Assembly (NCBI GenBank): GCA_030037055.1
Contig: JASHRZ010000712.1
Span: 1-5,314 of the forward strand
DNA from: Alphaproteobacteria bacterium
GTDB lineage: Bacteria > Pseudomonadota > Alphaproteobacteria > ATCC43930 > CGMCC-115725
DNA length: 5,314 nt
Direction of reading: 5' to 3'
The translations under genes and the position numbers were made by a program. Positions 1-5,314 of the stretch are shown piece by piece. The notes below the pieces were generated by a model. It worked only from the letters and a program-made list of their open reading frames with translations. It did not search any database and was not told the origin of the DNA. Position 1 is the first letter of the stretch. Each line of letters starts with the position of its first letter.

Positions 1-725
1 ATCGCCCAGAAATCCGCGGCATCGAGGCTGGCGCCGCCGACCAGCGCGCCGTCGACCCCGGCGACGTGCAGCAGCTCCTGCGCGTTGCCGGGCTTGACCG
101 AGCCGCCATAGAGGAGGCGCACCTCCGAGGGCGCCGCGAGCCGGCCCTTGAGCGCGGCGCGGAGATGGGCGTGGACGGCGGCGACGTCGGCCGGCGCCGG
201 CGTGCGCCCGGTGCCGATCGCCCAGACCGGCTCATAGGCGACCGCCAGCTGCGCCGCGCTCAGGCCGTCAGGCAGCGAGTCCGCGAGCTGGCGGCCGACC
301 ATTTCCAGCGCGCGCCCGGCATCGCGCTCCTCGGCGCTCTCGCCGACGCAGAGAATCGCGACGAGCCCGGCATCGCGTGCGGCCGCGAGCTTGGCGCGGA
401 TCAGCGCGTCCGTCTCGTGATGATCGCTGCGGCGCTCGGAATGGCCGAGGATGACGTGGCTGCAGCCGGCATCGCGCAGCATCGCCGCGCTGATATCGCC
501 GGTATGCGCGCCTTGCGGCCCCGCATGGCAATCCTGCCCGCCGAGGCCGATGCCGCTGCCGGCGATGGCATCGCCCACCGCCATCAGCAAGGTCGCGGGC
601 GGACAGATGACGAGATCGCAGTCAGGGCGCTCGGCCGCGGCGCGCCGGGCGAGATCGCGCGCCAGCGCCAGCCCCTCGCGCTTAAGGCCGTTCATCTTCC
701 AGTTGCCCGCAATCAGCTTGCGCAT
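1..725 (-). CDS. tpiA: Triosephosphate isomerase (C-terminus cut by window edge)
   Basis: Cytoplasmic glycolytic/gluconeogenic enzyme that interconverts dihydroxyacetone phosphate and glyceraldehyde-3-phosphate; the family is a homodimeric TIM barrel. I translated 241 uninterrupted codons from the ATG at 725-723. The protein begins MRKLIAGNWKMNG, with catalytic Lys10 in the NWKMN motif. The electrophilic His95 lies in GHSERR (95-99 is HSERR), and the catalytic base Glu165 in AYEPVWAIGTG, followed directly by mobile loop 6. The phosphate-gripping segments YGGSVK (206-211) and VGGAS (229-233) are both present. The family is usually about 250 residues, so only some ten residues are lost beyond the left edge. 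No frameshift or missing catalytic residue was found. The start fits the family N-terminus, and no other start codon lies close upstream in frame. It is transcribed divergently from ppiD. In relatives I recall secG and pyrG downstream, but that side is outside the window. Confidence 0.98.
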   Translation of the reverse strand, partial: MRKLIAGNWKMNGLKREGLALARDLARRAAAERPDCDLVICPPATLLMAVGDAIAGSGIGLGGQDCHAGPQGAHTGDISAAMLRDAGCSHVILGHSERRSDHHETDALIRAKLAAARDAGLVAILCVGESAEERDAGRALEMVGRQLADSLPDGLSAAQLAVAYEPVWAIGTGRTPAPADVAAVHAHLRAALKGRLAAPSEVRLLYGGSVKPGNAQELLHVAGVDGALVGGASLDAADFWA

Positions 726-733
726 TTCCCTGA

Positions 734-746
734 CCTGCCGCCTCCT
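734..746 (-). promoter_or_regulatory. Shine-Dalgarno region of tpiA
   Basis: Read on the minus strand this stretch is AGGAGGCGGCAGG. The perfect AGGAGG (746-741) lies 15 nt from the tpiA ATG, further than the usual 5-9 nt. The weaker AGG at 736-734 lies 8 nt from the ATG, which is a normal spacing. No start codon lies at normal distance from the strong AGGAGG, so the 725 start stands. Confidence 0.45.
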
Positions 747-778
747 AGCACAACCCGCCAGCGCCCGGCCAGCCGCCC

Positions 779-808
779 TTGCGAGAGCCGGCGCGGCGCG
801 TCTATCAT
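779..808 (+). promoter_or_regulatory. Putative sigma-70 promoter for ppiD
   Basis: TTGCGA at 779-784 matches the -35 consensus at 4 of 6 positions, and TATCAT at 803-808 matches the -10 at 5 of 6, with an 18-nt spacer. Transcription would start near 815, leaving a 5' leader of about 50 nt. The leader carries a 10-bp perfect palindrome GCGGCGCCGC at 833-842, about 21 nt before the ATG. The assignment rests on pattern only. I found no equally good promoter for tpiA on the opposite strand. Confidence 0.4.
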
Positions 809-863
809 CCGCGCCATCGCCCCGCCGTTTCAGCGGCGCCGCACTATCCGTGTCATATCCGCC

Positions 864-2747
864 ATGCTGCAAGCGATCCGCTCCAAAGCCTCGTCCCTGG
901 TCGTGAAGATTCTGTTCGGCGTCCTCATCCTCACCTTCGGCGTCTGGGGCATCGGCGACATTTTCCGCAACCGCAGCGCCAGCACGGTGGCCGCCACGGT
1001 CGGCGACCGCAAGATCGACGTGCAGCAGCTGAGCCAGGCGGTGCGCCAGGATGCCGAGCGCTGGCGGCAGGCCCTGCGCGGCGCCACACCCGACAGCGAA
1101 CAGCTGAAGCAGCTCGGCATCGTCGACAGCGCCTTGCAGCGGCTCATCGGCCGCGAGCTCGTCGATCTCGAGATCCGCCGCCTGCATCTCGCCGTCAGCG
1201 ACGAGGCGCTCGACGAGCTGATCCGCTCGAACCGCGCCTTCCAGAACGACAAAGGCGTCTTCGAGCCGCAGCTTTACCAGCAATTCGTCGCCGCCCAGCA
1301 TATGACCTCGTCGCAGTTCAAGGCGAGCCTGCGCGGCGATCTGCTGCGCCAGCAGCTCGACGGGGCGCTGATCGACGCTATCGCGCCGCCCTCCGAGCTC
1401 GTCGACGCGCTCTACCGCAGCCGCGCGGAGAAGCGCGTCGCCGAGGGGCTGGTGCTGCCGTCAAGCGCCGCCGCCGATCCCGGCACGCCCGGCGAGGCCG
1501 ACCTCCAAGCCTTCTACGACCAGCATCAGGACGATTTCCGCGTGCCCGAGCTGCGCAGCTTCAGCCTCGGCGTGCTGCTGCTCGACGACATCGCGGCCGA
1601 GATCAACGTGCCCGACGACAAGCTGCGCGAGGAATACCAGAACCGGTCGGCCGAGTTCCACGCGCCCGAGCAGCGCCGGTTCGAGCAGATCCTGCTGCCG
1701 GACGAGGCGAAGGCGAATGAGGCGGCAGCGCAGCTTGCCCAAGGCAAGGATTTCGCCGAGGTGGCCAAGGATGTCGCCGGCGCGGCGCCGGACACGCTCG
1801 ATCTCGGCTTCTTCAAGAAAGACGATCTGCCGCCGCCGCTCGCCGATCCCGCTTTCGCGCTGAAGCAGGGCGAGACCACCCGTCCGATCGAGGACGCGCT
1901 CGGCTGGCACATCCTGCGGCTCGTCGAGGTGAAGCCGGAGGAGACGCAGCCCTTCGACAGCGTCAAGGAGAAACTCGCCCAGGAGATCGCCCGCGACCAG
2001 GCGGCCGATCAGATCGAGAAGATCCGCGGCAAGGTCGAGGACGCGCTGGCCGGCGGCGCGACCTTGGCCGAGCTGGTGCGGCGCTTCGGCCTCAAGCAGA
2101 GCAAGATCGACACCGTCGACGCCAACGGCGGCGGCGCCGACGGCAAGCCGGTCGAGCTGCCGGCATCGGGCGCCGACATCCTCAAGACCGTCTTCGACAC
2201 GCCTTCGGGCGAGATGAGCCAGCTCAACGATCTCGGCGAGGCCGGCTACTACGTGCTGCAGATCGACGCGGTGACCCCGGCGACGGTGAAGCCGCTCGAT
2301 GCCGTGAAGCCGCAAGCGACGCAGCTCTGGCAACAGGACAAGCGCGACGCGGCGCTCGCCCAGCTCGCCAAGGAAATCGCCGATCAAGTGACCGCCGGCA
2401 AGAAGCTTTCCGACATCGCCGCCGAGCGCAAGCTCGAGAGCTTCATCACGCAGCCGCTCACCCGCGCCGGCGGCGATCCCAAGCTGCCGGCGAGTCTGGT
2501 CGCGAGCCTCTTTGGCGCCAAGCCCGGCCTCGCCGTCTTCGGCCAGGGCAGCGATGGCTATGTCGTGGCGGAGGTCAAGGAAGTGATCCCCGCTGATCCC
2601 GCCAAGGACGAGAAGCAGGTAGCGCAGTTCTCCGACCGGCTCGTCGCTCCGGGCATGCGCGACGACATACTGCAGCAATTCGACAAGGCGCTGCGCCAGC
2701 GCTACCCCGTCAGCATCGATCCCGCCGTCGTCGCGCGCGCGTTCTAG
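864..2747 (+). CDS. ppiD: PpiD-type periplasmic chaperone / peptidyl-prolyl isomerase (SurA N-domain plus parvulin domain)
   Basis: Membrane-anchored periplasmic folding factor of the PpiD/SurA family, thought to bind proteins as they leave the Sec translocon. The product is 627 residues, close to the 623 of E. coli PpiD. A short basic N-terminus (R6, K8, K15) precedes one hydrophobic segment at about 12-34, rich in Leu/Val/Phe/Gly and ending WGIGDIF; this predicts N-in topology with a periplasmic body. Residues about 36-190 are a helical SurA_N-like chaperone region. The parvulin domain is about 245-356, with RRFEQILL (271-278), DLGFF and GWHI (347-350). The first active-site His of active parvulins is replaced by Gln275, so isomerase activity may be weak or absent, as for E. 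coli PpiD. Two later segments (about 430-475 and 540-577) look like degenerate repeats of the parvulin C-terminal half. ATG 864 gives the family N-terminus (MLQAIRSKAS) directly before the anchor. The frame stays open back to an ATG at 66, but that part runs antisense to tpiA. No clear Shine-Dalgarno is visible. Confidence 0.93.
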   Translation: MLQAIRSKASSLVVKILFGVLILTFGVWGIGDIFRNRSASTVAATVGDRKIDVQQLSQAVRQDAERWRQALRGATPDSEQLKQLGIVDSALQRLIGRELVDLEIRRLHLAVSDEALDELIRSNRAFQNDKGVFEPQLYQQFVAAQHMTSSQFKASLRGDLLRQQLDGALIDAIAPPSELVDALYRSRAEKRVAEGLVLPSSAAADPGTPGEADLQAFYDQHQDDFRVPELRSFSLGVLLLDDIAAEINVPDDKLREEYQNRSAEFHAPEQRRFEQILLPDEAKANEAAAQLAQGKDFAEVAKDVAGAAPDTLDLGFFKKDDLPPPLADPAFALKQGETTRPIEDALGWHILRLVEVKPEETQPFDSVKEKLAQEIARDQAADQIEKIRGKVEDALAGGATLAELVRRFGLKQSKIDTVDANGGGADGKPVELPASGADILKTVFDTPSGEMSQLNDLGEAGYYVLQIDAVTPATVKPLDAVKPQATQLWQQDKRDAALAQLAKEIADQVTAGKKLSDIAAERKLESFITQPLTRAGGDPKLPASLVASLFGAKPGLAVFGQGSDGYVVAEVKEVIPADPAKDEKQVAQFSDRLVAPGMRDDILQQFDKALRQRYPVSIDPAVVARAF

Positions 2748-2794
2748 CGCCCGGAATCGCAAATGCCTCGGATAGCGCGCGACATCGTCGGCTC

Positions 2795-2870
2795 CCCCAC
2801 CTCACCCTCCCGCTGCGCGGGTCCATCCCTCTCCGCCCCCGGGGGCGAAGAGGGTCGGGGCGAGGTGGGG
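2795..2870. repeat. Imperfect palindromic intergenic element (REP-like)
   Basis: A 76-bp C-rich / G-rich inverted structure between ppiD and trpE. The outer arms CCCCACCTC (2795-2803) and GAGGTGGGG (2862-2870) pair perfectly over 9 bp. Inside are two hairpins. One is CCCGC-TGC-GCGGG (2809-2821). The other is a near-perfect palindrome of 14-nt arms with one mismatch, centred on CCCCCGGGGG (2827-2854). Together they would form a three-way junction, in RNA or as a cruciform in DNA. An alternative fold pairs ACCCTC (2804-2809) with GAGGGT (2850-2855) and excludes both inner hairpins. The composition and CCCTC/GAGGG wording resemble dispersed intergenic repeats that I recall from alphaproteobacterial genomes; copy number cannot be tested here. 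No T-tract follows, so it is not a classical terminator, although it could slow read-through from ppiD into trpE or stabilise the ppiD mRNA 3' end. Confidence 0.7.
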
Positions 2871-2905
2871 CGAGTCATCGAAATGCGCTAGTCGGTACGC
2901 GCGCC

Positions 2906-4408
2906 ATGCAGGTCGCGCCGGGCTTCGACGCGTTCCGCGAGGGCTACGCGGCGGGGAAACCGGTGCTGGTCTGGACCTCGCTGGTATCCGATCTCGAGAC
3001 GCCGGTCTCGGCCATGCTCAAGCTGGCGGATGGCAGGCCGAATAGCTTCCTCTTCGAATCCGTGGAGGGCGGCGCCACGCGCGGGCGCTATTCCTTCATC
3101 GGGCTGAAGCCCGATCTCATCTGGCGCTGCTTCGGCGACCGCGCCGAGATCAACCGGCAGGCGCGCTTCGAGCCCGATGCCTTCCTGCCGGCTGAAGGCG
3201 GCGCGCTGGCGAGCTTGCGCGCGCTGATCGCGGAATGCCGCGTCGAGACGCCGGCGCCGCTGCCGCCGATGGCCTCGGGCCTCTTCGGCTATATCGGCTA
3301 CTCCATGGCGTCGCTGATGGAGCGGCTGCCGGACACGAAGCCTGACAGGCTCGGCATTCCCGACGGGCTCTTTCTGCGGCCGAGCATCGTCTGCATCTTC
3401 GACACGATTGCCGACCGCGTCACCGCGGTGACGCCGGCATGGCCGGAGCCGGGGCTCGCGCCCGCTGCCGCCTACGACCGCGCGCGCGAGCGGCTCGCCG
3501 ACGTGCTGACCGATTTCGAGCGCAGCCTGCCGCACCGCCGCGAGACCGCCGAAGTGGTGCAGGAATTGCCGCCGCCCGCGGCCAGCATGACGCGCGCCCA
3601 ATGTATGGCCATGGTCGAGCAGGCGAAGGAATACATCCGCGCCGGCGAGATCTTCCAGGTTGTGCCGTCGATGCGTCTGCGCGTGCCGTTCCGGCTGCCG
3701 CCTTTCGCGCTCTATCGCGCGCTCCGCCGCCTCAACCCCTCGCCTTTCCTCTTCTTCCTCGATTACGGCAGCTTTGCCGTCGTGGGCTCGAGCCCCGAGG
3801 TGCTGGTGCGGCTGCGCGACGGCAAGGTGACCATCCGCCCGCTTGCCGGCACCAGGCGGCGCGGCGCCACCGCGGCGGAGGATGCGGCGCTCGCCGAGGA
3901 GCTGCTCGCCGATCCCAAGGAGCGCGCCGAGCACCTGATGTTGCTTGACCTCGCCCGCAACGATGTCGGCCGCGTGGCGAAGATCGGCACGGTGCGCGTC
4001 ACCGAGCAGATGGTGATCGAGCGCTACAGCCACGTCATGCATATCTGCAGCCATGTCGAGGGGCAGATCGACCCGCGCCACGACGCGATGGACGCGCTCA
4101 TCGCCGGCTTCCCCGCCGGCACGATGTCGGGCGCGCCCAAGCTGCGCGCGATGGAGCTCATCGATGCGCTCGAGACCGAGCGGCGCAATCTTTATGGCGG
4201 CGCGGTGGGATATTTCGCCGGCGACGGCAGCATGGATACCTGCATCGTGCTGCGCACCGCGGTGGTGAAGGACGGCGAGATGGTGGTGCAGGCCGGCTGC
4301 GGCGTCGTTGCCGACAGCGACCCCGCCGCCGAGCACCAGGAAATCCTGGACAAGGCGCGCGCCCTCTTCAGGGCAGCGGAAGAGGCGGTGAGGTTCGCGC
4401 GGGGATAA
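2906..4408 (+). CDS. trpE: Anthranilate synthase component I
   Basis: Cytoplasmic enzyme for the first committed step of tryptophan synthesis, chorismate to anthranilate. The TrpG subunit supplies ammonia from glutamine. The product is 500 residues, normal for stand-alone TrpE, with no TrpG domain fused. The N-terminal domain carries the feedback-site motif FESVEGG (E51, S52), equivalent to the LLES motif, followed by RGRYSFIG. The C-terminal chorismate-binding domain shows NPSPF (277-281), IRPLAGTRRRG (310-320), His343 in ERAEHLMLLD, DLARNDVGRV (348-357) and AGTMSGAPK (404-412), then NLYGGAVGYF. All expected core motifs are present, so it should be active and tryptophan-inhibited. One deviation is PSMRL at 254-258, where PS(Q/R)RF is usual. 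ATG 2906 gives the typical alphaproteobacterial start (MQVAPGFDAF). No Shine-Dalgarno is evident, and no leader peptide with tandem Trp codons lies upstream. It follows ppiD by 158 bp on the same strand and converges on the deacetylase. No trpG follows. Confidence 0.97.
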   Translation: MQVAPGFDAFREGYAAGKPVLVWTSLVSDLETPVSAMLKLADGRPNSFLFESVEGGATRGRYSFIGLKPDLIWRCFGDRAEINRQARFEPDAFLPAEGGALASLRALIAECRVETPAPLPPMASGLFGYIGYSMASLMERLPDTKPDRLGIPDGLFLRPSIVCIFDTIADRVTAVTPAWPEPGLAPAAAYDRARERLADVLTDFERSLPHRRETAEVVQELPPPAASMTRAQCMAMVEQAKEYIRAGEIFQVVPSMRLRVPFRLPPFALYRALRRLNPSPFLFFLDYGSFAVVGSSPEVLVRLRDGKVTIRPLAGTRRRGATAAEDAALAEELLADPKERAEHLMLLDLARNDVGRVAKIGTVRVTEQMVIERYSHVMHICSHVEGQIDPRHDAMDALIAGFPAGTMSGAPKLRAMELIDALETERRNLYGGAVGYFAGDGSMDTCIVLRTAVVKDGEMVVQAGCGVVADSDPAAEHQEILDKARALFRAAEEAVRFARG

Positions 4409-4437
4409 GCGGGCGCCGCTTCAGTTGGGGCAAGTTG

Positions 4438-4462
4438 CCGCTGCGGCGATGGGGTGCAGCGG
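4438..4462. terminator. Possible bidirectional hairpin between convergent genes
   Basis: CCGCTGC (4438-4444) and GCAGCGG (4456-4462) form a perfect 7-bp GC-rich stem with an 11-nt loop, starting 30 nt after the trpE stop codon and lying 25 nt beyond the stop of the facing gene. Neither side has a T-tract, so intrinsic termination would be weak. A competing 6-bp pairing, CGCCGC 4414-4419 with GCGGCG 4443-4448, uses part of the same sequence. The position suits a shared 3' end for both genes, but function is inferred only from placement and stem strength. Confidence 0.3.
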
Positions 4463-4486
4463 AAGCACGCTCCAGGGCCGTCGCCG

Positions 4487-5314
4487 TCAGCCCGTCGCTC
4501 GTTGGAGCGGTACCTGCTCCTTGACGATGGCGCTCAGCGGCACGAGCACGAAGTCCTTGCCCGGCAGGCTCGCGAGCCAGGCGGCGAGCTGGTCGAGCGT
4601 CACATCATGGGGATGGCCGATGGCGATGGCGCTGCCGTGATGGCGCGCCAGCTGCTCGAGCTCGGCGAGCTGCGCGGCGATGGCGGCGGCATTGATCTCG
4701 TTGTCGAGGAAGACGTCGCGCGCCGCATGCGGCACGCCCAGCTTGCGCGCAAGCTCGACGCCAGTGCTGCTGCCGATGGTGAGCGAATCCAGGAACAGCA
4801 GTCCCCGCACCTTCAGCTCCTCCATCACCGGCGTCATGCTGGAGACGTCGCTGGTGAAGCGGCTGCCCATATGGTTGTTGATGCCGACATAGCCGTCGAA
4901 ACGGCCGAGATCCCAGCGCAGCCGGCGCAGCACCTCCTCGGCGCCGAGGTCCACCTTCAGCCCGTTGGGGCCCATGTCCTCGGCATGGCTCATCGGCTCC
5001 ATCGGCACATGCACCAGAAGCTCGTGCCCGGCGCGCCGCGCCGCCTCGGTGAGCCGTGGCAGGTCGGCAGCATAGGGCAGGAAGGACATGGTCAGCGGCC
5101 CCGGCAAGGCGATGGCGCGCTCGCTGCGCTTCTTGTCGAGGCCGAGATCGTCGATGACGATGGCGATGTGCGGCCGACCCTGGGTCACGGGCGCCGGCAC
5201 GGCAAAGCGCAGCCAAGCCGGCTCGCCGGGGCGCGCGGGCGGCCGCGGCGGCAGCGCCGCAAGTTTGGCTGGGCGCGGGGCCGGCTCCGGCGCCTCGCCG
5301 GGATCGGGCGCGGT
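4487..5314 (-). CDS. Divergent polysaccharide deacetylase family protein (YibQ/COG2861 type), N-terminus cut by window edge
   Basis: 275 codons and the stop are visible, and the frame is open to the right edge. The first 37 or so residues are a Pro/Ala/Glu-rich low-complexity stretch, as expected for the linker between an N-terminal membrane anchor and a periplasmic domain in this family. The catalytic-type domain then follows with the family motifs: IAIVIDDLG (visible residues 50-58, Asp55/Asp56), SFLPYA, HVPMEP (His102, Glu106), GINNHMGSRFT (Asn146, Asn147, His148), FLDS (Asp176), RDVFLDN (Asp200) and IGHPH (His234, His236). The fold is the NodB-like deacetylase barrel; the metal-site pattern suggests a hydrolase acting on an envelope polysaccharide, but the substrate is not established. 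A GTG at 5200-5198 could be read as a start, giving 237 residues. I reject it because coding signal and a family-like segment (PAWLRFAVP) continue upstream. In other Alphaproteobacteria I recall this gene between ctpA and rppH; rppH is not downstream here. Confidence 0.9.
   Translation of the reverse strand, partial: TAPDPGEAPEPAPRPAKLAALPPRPPARPGEPAWLRFAVPAPVTQGRPHIAIVIDDLGLDKKRSERAIALPGPLTMSFLPYAADLPRLTEAARRAGHELLVHVPMEPMSHAEDMGPNGLKVDLGAEEVLRRLRWDLGRFDGYVGINNHMGSRFTSDVSSMTPVMEELKVRGLLFLDSLTIGSSTGVELARKLGVPHAARDVFLDNEINAAAIAAQLAELEQLARHHGSAIAIGHPHDVTLDQLAAWLASLPGKDFVLVPLSAIVKEQVPLQRATG

Noticed and set aside
66..863. Open frame extending ppiD 266 codons upstream of ATG 864
   Set aside because: It lies antisense to tpiA, whose catalytic motifs are all intact, and the family N-terminus and membrane anchor begin exactly at 864. 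The extension is Arg/Ala-rich, typical of shadow frames in GC-rich DNA.
1461..2762. 433-codon open frame antisense to ppiD
   Set aside because: It is a Leu/Arg/Gly-rich shadow without domain motifs, and the plus-strand gene fully explains the region.
2748..2905. Classical trp attenuator with leader peptide before trpE
   Set aside because: No short frame with tandem TGG codons exists here. The only ATG close to trpE (2883) reads ATG CGC TAG. The palindrome lacks a following T-tract.
2888..4336. 482-codon open frame antisense to trpE
   Set aside because: It is rich in His, Arg, Ala and Gly with no recognisable motif and mirrors the codon bias of trpE. Long antisense frames are expected when third positions are mostly G or C.
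4468..4509. 7-bp inverted repeat CGCTCCA / TGGAGCG as a terminator
   Set aside because: The 28-nt spacer is long, one arm lies inside the deacetylase coding region, and there is no T-tract. The hairpin at 4438-4462 is a better candidate.
4487..5200. Deacetylase starting at GTG 5200 as a complete 237-residue protein
   Set aside because: The frame continues to the window edge with a Pro-rich linker and a family-like segment just before the domain, so this is an internal valine of a longer protein.

Overview
The window looks like ordinary chromosome from a GC-rich alphaproteobacterium. The evidence is the strong G/C bias at third codon positions, the sequence character of the TrpE and PpiD proteins, and the divergent tpiA / ppiD pair followed by trpE, an arrangement I recall from many Alphaproteobacteria. 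I cannot assign order or genus with confidence. No mobile element, CRISPR array, RNA gene or phage gene is visible, and codon use appears uniform throughout.

Layout: (1) 1-725, minus strand, tpiA (triosephosphate isomerase), cut by the left window edge about ten residues before its expected C-terminus. (2) 726-863, a 138-bp divergent intergenic region with a plausible sigma-70 promoter for the rightward gene and Shine-Dalgarno-like sequence for tpiA. (3) 864-2747, plus strand, a complete ppiD-type gene: membrane-anchored periplasmic chaperone with SurA-like N-domain and parvulin domain. (4) 2748-2905, a 158-bp intergenic region containing a 76-bp imperfect palindrome that resembles a dispersed intergenic repeat (REP-like). 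(5) 2906-4408, plus strand, complete trpE (anthranilate synthase component I). (6) 4409-4486, a 78-bp convergent intergenic region with a GC-rich hairpin but no T-tract. (7) 4487-5314, minus strand, the C-terminal part of a divergent polysaccharide deacetylase (YibQ/COG2861 type), cut by the right edge within its Pro/Ala-rich linker.

The genes serve unrelated housekeeping roles: glycolysis, folding of envelope proteins, tryptophan synthesis, and probably envelope polysaccharide metabolism. PpiD and the deacetylase both act in the envelope but are on opposite strands and do not share an operon. TrpE needs a separate glutaminase subunit (TrpG), and none is encoded here; the gene after trpE is convergent, so trpE ends its transcription unit without trpG. 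I see no credible undescribed multi-gene system. The items most worth a second look are the palindromic element between ppiD and trpE, with a GANTC site on each side, and the separation of trpE from trpGDC.
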